NCBI RefSeq assembly: GCF_947501665.1 | Contig: NZ_CANMWS010000003.1 | Location: 175,922-239,921 of the forward strand | DNA length: 64,000 bases | Direction: 5' to 3' | Source of the DNA: an uncultured Shewanella sp. | GTDB taxonomy: Bacteria; Pseudomonadota; Gammaproteobacteria; Enterobacterales; Shewanellaceae | Position numbers and translations under genes: made by a program | The notes under the pieces: model-generated | Seen by the model: only the letters and a program-made list of their open reading frames with translations | Databases searched by the model: none | Told to the model about the DNA's origin: nothing | Shown here: positions 1 through 7,992 of the stretch, in pieces | How positions within the stretch are numbered: the stretch's first letter is position 1 | Layout: each line of letters begins with the position of its first letter

Positions 1-28
1 GGATAAGGTTATTAGCTAATAAAATTAT

Positions 29-1006
29 TTAAATGTTCATTCCATCTAGAGTTGCCCAAGAAAGCGCCCGTGATCTAAATACATCTTGCATTGTTTGTTC
101 TTGATTGTTGGTTTCTTTTGTATGAGTTGTTTGATTTACGGTTGATGGTCTTTTTTGTATTTCAGACTCTACTTTCTGAAGATCGGATAGTTTTACATCA
201 GAGAAGAGTGGAGGTGCCGTGGGGTCGCTTTTTATTTGTTCGCGAATATCGTTGTTTTTTGAATTTGGTTCTAGATCAACTAATGTTTTATCTACGAGTG
301 CTTTAATATCGGTAAATGCATTTCCTAAGTATTTTGATGAAAATTGATTCGCAATTTTTAATTCATCATCAGTCGGTGCTTGCCCTAATTCATTACCTAA
401 TTGATAATTTGCCATATCGATGAGTTCAGAGTTGTGAACATCATACATTTGTTCCATTACTGCTTTTATATCTTCTTTGTTTTGGCCTGATAAATCAAGG
501 TTATATTTTTGTGCGTTTTGCATAAGATGTTCTGCAACGGTATCCATCACATGCTCTTTAGTCGCTGTGGGATTGCTACGAATTACACTAAAACGAGAGT
601 CACCAAACATGTTATAGAGTTGATCGCGTACTGCGGTATGCATCACATAAGTTAATGCCGCTTCTTTATGGGGGGAAAGTTTAGTTAATGGTGATGGTGC
701 GCCATTAAACATTTTATCGACAAGATTAAATGCTATATTGATTTTAGTCTGTTCAGTATCTTTTTTAGCCAGCTCGCTATTGATTTTATTTTCAATTTTT
801 GTAGCTGTACTTCCTGATCCATGAAGCCAAGCTGAAAAAGAGTTGCGCTTAGTTGCACCTTGTTTGCTTAATGAAATGGTACCATCTTCATTGCGATTTA
901 TTGAAAATGTTTTTTCACCAACAGTAATAGTATTATTAGTTTGTAATTTATTAATAAAGTCAGTATCGACATTTATATTGCTCAGACTGGGTACAGAAAA
1001 TCCCAT
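29..1006 (-). CDS. Putative type III secretion effector, family not recognised
   Basis: A 325-residue polar protein with no signal peptide, no membrane segment and no Cys. The N-terminus (MGFSVPSLSNINVDT) is Ser/Asn-rich. It is followed by a short beta-prone stretch (TITVGEKTFSINRNEDGT, about residues 26-43) of the kind used by effectors to bind a class I chaperone. The remainder is predicted helical, with a low-complexity Thr/Gln/Asn tail. The gene directly upstream on the same strand encodes a CesT-like chaperone, 77 bp away, and that pairing is the main reason for the call. I see no Fic, ADP-ribosyltransferase, protease or phosphatase motif. No secretion apparatus genes are in view. It could also be an unrelated secreted protein. 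Confidence is moderate for the role and low for any activity. Confidence 0.45.
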   Translation of the reverse strand: MGFSVPSLSNINVDTDFINKLQTNNTITVGEKTFSINRNEDGTISLSKQGATKRNSFSAWLHGSGSTATKIENKINSELAKKDTEQTKINIAFNLVDKMFNGAPSPLTKLSPHKEAALTYVMHTAVRDQLYNMFGDSRFSVIRSNPTATKEHVMDTVAEHLMQNAQKYNLDLSGQNKEDIKAVMEQMYDVHNSELIDMANYQLGNELGQAPTDDELKIANQFSSKYLGNAFTDIKALVDKTLVDLEPNSKNNDIREQIKSDPTAPPLFSDVKLSDLQKVESEIQKRPSTVNQTTHTKETNNQEQTMQDVFRSRALSWATLDGMNI

Positions 1007-1083
1007 AAATAACCTCAGATTAGTTTAATTATCATTAGAAAAACATTTACTTTATGAAATGTATTTTCACGATTTTTATTTGC

Positions 1084-1488
1084 TTACCTACTTATTAACT
1101 CTTTATCCCACTGTTCAGCTTCTGTGATGAGTTTTTCAATTATTTCCATAACTTGCGTTGGATTGTTTTCGGATAGAAGCACTGTTTGGTAAACTGTGAT
1201 ACGGTTTGACCCCTCTAATATGGCAACCCCAATGTCACCACGTAAAGGACCTGCAGCTGCATGCAGTAATGATTGATACAGCGTTATTCCCATTTCTTGT
1301 GAGATGCTATGTTGAGTCATTACTGCAAGACGTAAGCTCATGTTGCTTTGATCACGATACGCAGAAAAAAATAATCCTGAAGAATCATTTTCTTGGGATT
1401 CTTCAGTCAGTTCACATGCAAAAACGTTTTCACTATCGAATTGAATTTTGACACCTAACTTGGATAATGCTTCTTCGAATATGTCCAT
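1084..1488 (-). CDS. CesT/SycE-like type III secretion chaperone
   Basis: A 134-residue acidic protein beginning MDIFEEALSKLGVKIQFD. Class I type III chaperones are small, acidic, dimeric proteins of this size that start with an amphipathic helix. Here the helix is followed by beta strands and a C-terminal helix (QVMEIIEKLITEAEQWD), which fits that fold. The ATG at 1488 was chosen because the only longer in-frame start is a TTG at 1563 that adds 25 residues unlike the family. No strong ribosome binding site is visible at either start. It lies directly upstream of the putative effector, the usual cognate arrangement. The family call rests on size, charge, pattern and context rather than a diagnostic motif. 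Confidence 0.5.
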   Translation of the reverse strand: MDIFEEALSKLGVKIQFDSENVFACELTEESQENDSSGLFFSAYRDQSNMSLRLAVMTQHSISQEMGITLYQSLLHAAAGPLRGDIGVAILEGSNRITVYQTVLLSENNPTQVMEIIEKLITEAEQWDKELISR

Positions 1489-1798
1489 TATAGTTTTTAT
1501 CAATGAGTTAGAATTTATATAAGTATTAATGCTATTTAAAATTCGAGATATAACAAAAAACAATTAATGCTTTATTCTGGTTTGACCAGACTAAAGTGGT
1601 GCAGACTTTTTTTGATAGCGTTTATTTTTTAGTAAAATAGCGCTTAATTGTTTTAATTAGGGGGAATTGAGTAATTCTCATTAAAACATGGTGTTATTCT
1701 TATTTATTTCGAACTTCCTATGAAGGCGATCATTTTTTCGAACGCAAGTCTTTTTTTTGAAACAAATGTAAATATGTAATTGTGGAGTTCAAAAATGC

Positions 1799-1825
1799 AA
1801 AAAGCGCTCATTTGAGCGCTTTTTT
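1799..1825. terminator. Bidirectional intrinsic terminator
   Basis: A near-perfect inverted repeat, AAAAAGCGCTCA then TGAGCGCTTTTTT, with a minimal loop. It has A and T tracts on both flanks, so it can act on either strand. It lies 34 bp downstream of the iron permease stop codon on the minus strand. Confidence 0.8.
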
Positions 1826-1859
1826 ATGACTTGATGTAATTGAGAGGATGTGAAAGAGA

Positions 1860-3830
1860 TTAAGCTATTTTCTTTTTAGCGCGAACCATGTAGAAAATAA
1901 ATAAGATTAATACGGCAAGTTGTGCGCTTATGCCTTCCCAGGTTGAGCCAATACCCACCCAGTCCATTTCAATATTAATCGGTAAGTTATTGATGGGGAC
2001 AATGGCGGCCTCTTGTAAGGCGGTAATGGCTTTGCCCATTAAAATAAAGGACAAAATGAGCAGTAAATAAGTTGTGGTGGAAAAGAACTTAGCCAGCGGT
2101 AATTTAATCGAATACTTTAATAACCCCCAGGTGGTTAAGGCTAATAGAGCGATGCCTGATAGTATACCGCCGATGAAGTAATTAAACTGACTACTTTCAG
2201 ATTGAGTGAGCAATGATTGATAGAAAAGAATGGTTTCAAATATTTCACGGTACACGGCGACAAAAGATAGCAGCGCGATACCCCACAAGGTTCCTGCTTT
2301 GAGCTGGCTATTAATTTTCTTATTAATATAGGCTTGCCAATGGGCGGCATGGGTTTTACTGTGCATCCATACACCTACATAAAACAGCATTAAGGCAGCG
2401 AAGAGAGAACCAAAACCTTCCATCATTTCTCGGCTGGCCCCACTTATTTCAATTAATGTTTGTGCCGCTACCCAAGTTGCGCCACCTGCTATTAGTGCAA
2501 CAACCCAACCTAAATGCAGATATTTAAGTGCATCACGTCGATTGGTGCGAATAAGTACGGTCATTAAGGCGATAACCACTAATAAGGCCTCTAATCCCTC
2601 TCGCAGTAAAATGACCAAACTTGCACTGAATAAGGTGGTATTGGATAAGTTTGACTCTGTTAATAACGTTTGTGCTTGCGTGAGTTGCAGCATGCTGGTG
2701 TTAAAAGTGCTGTTGACTTGCTCTGTATGTTGACTGTTGCTAAATAAATGCCTCAGCTGCATTAAATTAACTTCAATGCTTTTACGTAATTGCTTATCAT
2801 GGGCATCTAAGCTGTTTTCAACCAGTTCAAAACCATCGAGATAAGCGCTTACTGACAGTGTTTTTGCTTGGGCGTAATGGCCACTGTCAAAGGCTTTTTT
2901 AGCTGATGTCAGTAAATTTCTAGCAATAGTGAGCGGTGAGGGCTGATGGTCAAAAAGGGCGCTTGGTTGGGCTCTTAATGCGGCAATATCTTCTGAGGTG
3001 ATGCCTTGTGATTGAAGCGAGTCGCTCAGTTGTGCAGGGCTGTGGTTTATCCATTCTTGTAGTGTTACTTTAGGGAGTATATTGGCTGTACTATCTTGAT
3101 TATTTTTTTGAAAAGCAAGGCTGGAAACATAGAAGGCCAGTGACCAGCGTTGTTGTTCTTTTAGCTGTGTAAAGGCGGGCATAGCGGTATCATCTAAGCC
3201 ATTGGAAATGGCATCAAACAATCCTAAAATAGAGCGGTTATCGGCCCGTTTTTTGTCGGTAAAATCAGTAGGCTCTGGTGATAAGTTAGCCGCTAAAATA
3301 CCATTTCCTTGCCCTTCAATACCATGGCAAGTGGCACAGTTTTCTTGAAATAATTGTGCTGTAGCTTTACTTGATGAAAGGTGTTTTGGCAGTGAAGATT
3401 CAGGCATTAAAGCCAATAAGGCACTGCGAAGTTTGCCTGAAATTTGTCTGATTAAATTGACATCTTGTTTATTTTTAATACTGGTCTGTAAGGCTAAGGC
3501 TTCACGATAGAGTTGAGGGTTTTGTTGATTGAGATTAGTATTTTCAGTGAGTTTTTCAACAATTATAGCAGAAAATTCAAGCATTTCTTGATATTCATCT
3601 TTATTGACTATCTCGCCTTTTTCAATGGCTGCATCATAATCAACCCCAACATACTCGGCGAGCTGGGCTAATTGCCTTAGCTGTGCTTGCTCATCGCTAG
3701 CTTGTTGACTTGATGTCGAGGCAAGGCTGGCCTGTGACCATAATAATATGAGAGGCAATAATAAGAGGCTAAATGGAGGTAATAACCGCATATGAATAGG
3801 GCGGTTCATAGAGGCCGAAAGAGGTTGCAT
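1860..3830 (-). CDS. Cytochrome c / FTR1-type iron permease fusion
   Basis: A 656-residue inner membrane protein. Residues 1-38 form a signal peptide (hydrophobic run ending in SLAS). A periplasmic region follows, with one c-type haem site, CATCHG, near residue 165. The C-terminal third is a polytopic FTR1 permease holding both family motifs, REGLE (in LLREGLEALLVVIAL) and the related REIFE (in VYREIFETILFYQ), whose Glu residues carry iron in FTR1 proteins. The likely role is high-affinity ferrous or ferric iron import, with the haem domain coupling oxidation to uptake. The start has AGGAAA about 8 nt upstream. A Fur-like box sits just before the gene, suggesting iron repression. Such fusions are known in gammaproteobacteria. 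The oxidation role is inference. Confidence 0.88.
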   Translation of the reverse strand: MQPLSASMNRPIHMRLLPPFSLLLLPLILLWSQASLASTSSQQASDEQAQLRQLAQLAEYVGVDYDAAIEKGEIVNKDEYQEMLEFSAIIVEKLTENTNLNQQNPQLYREALALQTSIKNKQDVNLIRQISGKLRSALLALMPESSLPKHLSSSKATAQLFQENCATCHGIEGQGNGILAANLSPEPTDFTDKKRADNRSILGLFDAISNGLDDTAMPAFTQLKEQQRWSLAFYVSSLAFQKNNQDSTANILPKVTLQEWINHSPAQLSDSLQSQGITSEDIAALRAQPSALFDHQPSPLTIARNLLTSAKKAFDSGHYAQAKTLSVSAYLDGFELVENSLDAHDKQLRKSIEVNLMQLRHLFSNSQHTEQVNSTFNTSMLQLTQAQTLLTESNLSNTTLFSASLVILLREGLEALLVVIALMTVLIRTNRRDALKYLHLGWVVALIAGGATWVAAQTLIEISGASREMMEGFGSLFAALMLFYVGVWMHSKTHAAHWQAYINKKINSQLKAGTLWGIALLSFVAVYREIFETILFYQSLLTQSESSQFNYFIGGILSGIALLALTTWGLLKYSIKLPLAKFFSTTTYLLLILSFILMGKAITALQEAAIVPINNLPINIEMDWVGIGSTWEGISAQLAVLILFIFYMVRAKKKIA

Positions 3831-3856
3831 TGATGAAGTTTCCTAGTCAATGGACT

Positions 3857-3875
3857 GGTAATGATAATTATTTTA
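3857..3875 (-). promoter_or_regulatory. Fur box upstream of the iron permease
   Basis: The stretch GGTAATGATAATTATTTTA matches 15 of 19 positions of the Fur consensus and includes an intact AATGATAAT half. It lies 27 bp upstream of the permease start codon, where Fur would block the promoter. Confidence 0.65.
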
Positions 3876-4001
3876 ATTATAAACGTGTTAGCGCCCTCAG
3901 AGTCAAAGGATATTATGATTAATTTAGTATAAAGTTGAGCTTAATAGGCCAAAATAAAACAAGAGTGTCGAGTAAAAGGCTGTTAAGTAGAGGATTATTG
4001 A

Positions 4002-5306
4002 ATGAAAAAGCTTGAGTCTTGGTTAATGTCATTAACACAAGGTGCGATGCCTGATTTTAAAGAATGTTTAGTTTATTTAGGGGGGTATTTTCCTTTACTT
4101 AAGCAATGTGATGCCTTAGAGCAAGCCAAACAGTGGCATAGTGAGGACAATGTCGCTATTCATACCTGTGGGGTGCTAACAGCGCTTTATCAGTTATTTG
4201 CCCAGGAGGCCCATCATCTGAGTGGTGAGCAAAAGCAAATATTGATTTTGTCTGTTTTATTACAGGATATAGTTAAGCCTATTACGAGCTGCAGTAGTGT
4301 TATTCAAGGGGGGGAGAGAGTTATTGCGCCAACACATGAAGCGCTTGGGCTGGATTGCCTAGCTATTAAGTTACTTGAGCTACCTATTGCATATAAGGCC
4401 ATTATCAATGTTATGGGGCTGGTGGGGTACCATCGAAAACCTAAATTACTCGTGATAAAAAAGAGTGATTTCTCTGATTATCTATCATTAGCGTTAGAGG
4501 TTGATTTAACCATGCTTTATTGGTTAGGGAGGGTAAATTTACAAGGTAGACTTTGTGAAGATTTGCATCAGCAATTGGGTTACCTTGAGTTATTTAAAAG
4601 GGTTGCTAAGGAATATCAACTTTGGAATGTTAATGATCCTAGGGCTAATTTAATTAAAAAAGTACAAGTCAAACACAGCGCTGATGAGCAATTGTATATA
4701 GATAATTATAGGGTGAGTGAGCTGGCTAGTGGCAAGATTATGAGGGCTGAAGAGCTGGGAGCAACGACCTATACTAATGCAAAAAACTATGGCCATTTAC
4801 ATGTGATGTGCGGGATCAGTGGCAGCGGAAAATCCACTTGGATTGAACAAAACTTACAGAGTGTTGAGGTGATATCTCTTGATAATATTCGTCAAGAAAT
4901 TAATGGAAAGCGAGCCTGTCAGAAAAACTTAGGCCAAGTATTACAGTTAGCCAAATTTCGTCTAAAAACGGCGTTGGCTAATAAGCGAGATGTGGTATGG
5001 GATGCAACTAACCTTCGTTTTGATCATCGAAAAATGATTTGTGATTTAGGCCGAGAACATGGAGCGTTGGTAACGTTAGTGGTGTTTCATCTTAAAGAAG
5101 CTACATTAAGATCGGGCAATCGACAACGTTCACATGCGATACCCAATGAGGTGATCACTCGGCAAATCGAGCAATGGCAATGGCCGTCGATGACTGAAGC
5201 CCATCGTACCTTGATTGTGGGTGATATTCACTCGCCGATAAAAAAACAAGCGATGAAAGCACATCACCAAAGGCGAAGTACTTTATTGGCATTAGGGTCC
5301 TTTTAG
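4002..5306 (+). CDS. HD-domain and P-loop polynucleotide-kinase-like fusion
   Basis: A 434-residue cytoplasmic protein in two parts. The N-terminal half (about residues 1-210) resembles the HD-type part of CCA-adding and phosphohydrolase proteins (DNVAIHTCG, LLQDIVKP), but a clean HD pair is not obvious. The C-terminal part (about 265-430) is a P-loop kinase of the T4 PNK/AAA_33 type, with Walker A GISGSGKST, a downstream Asp in SLDNIRQ, the family motif VWDATNLR, and an Arg-rich lid (RSGNRQRSHAIPNEV). Related kinases phosphorylate RNA or DNA 5' ends in repair. Nucleic-acid end repair is therefore the leading inference; the substrate is unknown. Its 3' end overlaps the convergent regulator gene by 4 bp. 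No RNA ligase is adjacent. Confidence 0.7.
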   Translation: MKKLESWLMSLTQGAMPDFKECLVYLGGYFPLLKQCDALEQAKQWHSEDNVAIHTCGVLTALYQLFAQEAHHLSGEQKQILILSVLLQDIVKPITSCSSVIQGGERVIAPTHEALGLDCLAIKLLELPIAYKAIINVMGLVGYHRKPKLLVIKKSDFSDYLSLALEVDLTMLYWLGRVNLQGRLCEDLHQQLGYLELFKRVAKEYQLWNVNDPRANLIKKVQVKHSADEQLYIDNYRVSELASGKIMRAEELGATTYTNAKNYGHLHVMCGISGSGKSTWIEQNLQSVEVISLDNIRQEINGKRACQKNLGQVLQLAKFRLKTALANKRDVVWDATNLRFDHRKMICDLGREHGALVTLVVFHLKEATLRSGNRQRSHAIPNEVITRQIEQWQWPSMTEAHRTLIVGDIHSPIKKQAMKAHHQRRSTLLALGSF

Positions 5307-6223
5307 GGGAAAAGTTGGTTTTCTTTCACAAATCGTTGGCGAAACTGTTTTGGTGTGAGTCCCATGATGTGAACAAATACCTTTCGGCAAGCACTGCTAT
5401 CTGAATATCCCACTTCAAGTGCAATGGTATCAAAACTTTTTTGAGTCTGTTCTAATAATTCGCAGGCTTTTTGTATGCGGATCCTTTGTATGTATTCTGA
5501 GGGATTGAAACCAGTTGAATGCTGAAAGTGCCTTAAAAAGCTACGTGGACTCATAAAGGCAAGATCGGCGAGAGCTGCGATTTTTATTTTATTAGCGAAA
5601 TGACAATCTAAATGATCTTGAACCGTTAAAATAGCTTGATGGCCATGATCTCGTTTAGGTTGAAATTGTTGATAATAGCTTTGGGCTCGATAACCGGTAT
5701 CGACAACCAAGTTTTTTCCCAATTGCCGCATCGCTTGAGCACCGGCGTACTGCTTGACAATATCTAAGCCTAAATCAATCCAAGACATGATCCCACCTGC
5801 AGTAATGATCTGTCCGTTGTTGACGAGAATGTGATCGCTGATGAGTTCGGTTTGCTTAAACGCTTGACTAAAGTCTTCGGCCAGAGCCCAGTGAGTGGTG
5901 GCTTGACGATGGGCTAAGAGTCCTGCTTTTCCAAGTATAAATGCACCTGAGCAGACTGAGCATAACATGCTGTTTTGTTGATATTGTTGAATGAGCCAAT
6001 GTAATAAGTTTTTGTCTGGTTCAAGATAGAATTCAGGGGTTAAGGCAGGGGGTAAAATAATAATGTCATAATGTTCAGAATCGTTAAGTTGGTTGATGGA
6101 CAGCTTATGACATTGGATATTGTCTGTGATCTCGGGTAGTAGATTGGCCATTTCAAAGAGATCTAATAGACCAAATACGGCAGATTGCATCGCAGTAGGG
6201 TAATGAATAATAGCAAGTTTCAT
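5303..6223 (-). CDS. GlxA-family transcriptional regulator (DJ-1/PfpI plus AraC domains)
   Basis: A 306-residue regulator. The N-terminal domain (about 1-170) is DJ-1/PfpI-like, with the nucleophile-elbow region CSVCSGAFILGKAGL around Cys91 and the strand DIIILPPAL. The C-terminal 100 residues form an AraC-type double helix-turn-helix, including SPRSFLRHFQHSTGFNPSEYI and the second-helix signature IALEVGYSDSSACRKVF. Members typically activate catabolic genes in response to small nitrogenous metabolites. It stands alone, convergent with the HD-kinase gene and divergent from the HD protein at 6323, so its target is not evident. The divergent promoter region is about 100 bp. Confidence 0.88.
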   Translation of the reverse strand: MKLAIIHYPTAMQSAVFGLLDLFEMANLLPEITDNIQCHKLSINQLNDSEHYDIIILPPALTPEFYLEPDKNLLHWLIQQYQQNSMLCSVCSGAFILGKAGLLAHRQATTHWALAEDFSQAFKQTELISDHILVNNGQIITAGGIMSWIDLGLDIVKQYAGAQAMRQLGKNLVVDTGYRAQSYYQQFQPKRDHGHQAILTVQDHLDCHFANKIKIAALADLAFMSPRSFLRHFQHSTGFNPSEYIQRIRIQKACELLEQTQKSFDTIALEVGYSDSSACRKVFVHIMGLTPKQFRQRFVKENQLFP

Positions 6224-6322
6224 TTTGGCGTAATTAAACTGTTTTATGTCAATTTAGCCGCTTAAACAGAATTGTTCAAGTTCTTATAATGAATTGATAA
6301 ATCATTTTGTGTTGGAGCGGTT

Positions 6323-6889
6323 ATGTCACATAGTTTAAGAATTTTAACGAGTATTCCAGAGCTAGAAGCCTTATTTGAACCTTGGAAAGACATTATTGGC
6401 GAAGATTATCATGGTTATCGAAACCATGTATATCGTATGGTGCAGTTTTGCTTTGGCTTAAAAGATCTGCGAGGCGAGTTCCTTTCTGACGATGATAGAC
6501 AAAAAATCATGATTGCAGGTGTCTTTCACGATATTGGTATTTGGGTGCAGGGTACCTTGGATTATATCAGCCCGTCGGTGCAGCCGGCTATGACCTATTT
6601 AGCGAATAATGGGCTAAGCCACTGGCAAGAGGAGGTGAGGTTGATGATAGAGAATCATCATAAACTGATCAAATACAAGGGGGAATATCAAGACACTGTT
6701 GAGTTGTTTCGTCAAGGAGATGTCGTTGATTTTACTTTAGGCTTGGTTAAATTCGATTTAACTAAAGAGAATATTCAACAAATGAAAACCATGCTGCCGA
6801 ATAATGGGTTTCATAAAGGATTACTTAAAAAAGGCCAAAAGTGGTTCTTATGTCATCCACTCAATCCCGTACCAATGATGAAATGGTAA
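6323..6889 (+). CDS. HD-domain phosphohydrolase-like protein
   Basis: A 188-residue cytoplasmic protein of the HD superfamily. The metal-binding pattern is visible: His in YRNHVYRMVQF, the HD doublet in AGVFHDIGIW, then HH in IENHHKL and Asp in QGDVVDFTLG. The substrate cannot be read from the sequence; relatives hydrolyse phosphate esters. It starts with ATG preceded by GGAG (TTGGAGCGGTTATG). It is followed after about 40 bp by the HEAT-repeat gene on the same strand, so the two may be co-transcribed. Confidence 0.7.
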   Translation: MSHSLRILTSIPELEALFEPWKDIIGEDYHGYRNHVYRMVQFCFGLKDLRGEFLSDDDRQKIMIAGVFHDIGIWVQGTLDYISPSVQPAMTYLANNGLSHWQEEVRLMIENHHKLIKYKGEYQDTVELFRQGDVVDFTLGLVKFDLTKENIQQMKTMLPNNGFHKGLLKKGQKWFLCHPLNPVPMMKW

Positions 6890-6930
6890 TTATCTTCAAG
6901 AGCTTAAAATAAAAGGAGGTCGTTAATAAA

Positions 6931-7692
6931 ATGAATGAGAAACGTAAAGGAGCAACTCGAGTGACCGATGTGCCTGTTGATATTTTATCTCAGTTAAATC
7001 TAGGAACAATAGAAGCGGCAACATTAGCGGAGAATTTGGCCACTGATCTCCCCGAGTTAATGGGCCATGTGTTCCCTAAGTTGTTAGACAAAAAAGTGTG
7101 TATCGAGCCTAAATTAGGGATCACTAAAAAAATGGCCATGATTGCGACTCTTATTGAGGAAAACTATGGAGATGAAAAATTAGCTTATTTAACCACTCAT
7201 AATGCAGACTTAGTGAGAGGGTGGGGGGCTTATTGCGTGGCGCAAAAACGTGACGTTGCTTTATCTGATCGCATTTTACAGATGCAAGTGTTTGCCGATG
7301 ATCCTCATTTTGGTGTTAGAGAATGGGCATGGTTATCTCTTCGTCCTCACGTGGTGAAGGCCCCGTTAGAAGCCATTGAATATCTCTTACCTTGGGCGAG
7401 AGATAGTTCGGCGAATATACGCCGATTTTCCATTGAAGTGATGCGTCCTCGAGGCGTGTGGAGTGCGCACATTGGCTTACTTAAAAAAGAGCCGCAACAT
7501 GCAGAAACATTACTGAATTCAGTTAATGCAGATCCATCAAAGTATGTGCAAGACTCTGTGGGTAATTGGCTAAACGATGCTTACAAAACGGCGCCTCAAT
7601 GGGTGGAGCAATGTTGTCAGCAGTGGTTGGAACAAAGCGATTCACCTGCGACGGGTTATATTGTCAAAAGAGGATTACGAAGTGTGGGTTAA
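6931..7692 (+). CDS. AlkC/AlkD-like HEAT-repeat DNA alkylation repair protein
   Basis: A 253-residue helical-repeat protein. The middle and C-terminal parts carry the pattern of AlkC/AlkD-type DNA glycosylases: VREWAWLSLRPHV, then ANIRRFSIEVMRPRGVW, then DPSKYVQDSVGNWLND followed by KTAPQWV. These are successive HEAT-like helix pairs that wrap DNA in the family. The role in removing N3- or N7-alkylated purines is inferred; some relatives have no known glycosylase activity. The start is well supported by AGGAGGT 10 nt upstream of the ATG. It follows the HD gene on the same strand. Confidence 0.7.
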   Translation: MNEKRKGATRVTDVPVDILSQLNLGTIEAATLAENLATDLPELMGHVFPKLLDKKVCIEPKLGITKKMAMIATLIEENYGDEKLAYLTTHNADLVRGWGAYCVAQKRDVALSDRILQMQVFADDPHFGVREWAWLSLRPHVVKAPLEAIEYLLPWARDSSANIRRFSIEVMRPRGVWSAHIGLLKKEPQHAETLLNSVNADPSKYVQDSVGNWLNDAYKTAPQWVEQCCQQWLEQSDSPATGYIVKRGLRSVG

Positions 7693-7992
7693 TTAATCTA
7701 TGAAATAGGTAAGGTCGTGGCTGAGGGGGGGGATTAAGACGTTAATTGGACTGATTGGGTCTTTAAATTTTTACGAAATAGTCCAAGATTGATTACTGAC
7801 TCCTGTCGGAAAATGAATTTAAAGAGATTGTTATGATGTTGTCACGAAAGCTTGACGACTATTTACTCCGTTGTAATGTCAGATTTGATATTGATTGTTC
7901 ATGTCGAGATGATTTGTACTAAGGTTAATTTAATTTATTTTTAGCACAAATTATTACAGACGAACATTTGCTCATTAAACGGAGTTAATCTT
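7693..7992. other. Intergenic region, no gene seen
   Basis: AT-rich spacer between the HEAT-repeat gene and the amine oxidase gene. No ORF with coding character, no clear hairpin and no recognisable operator. The amine oxidase promoter must lie here. Confidence 0.5.
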
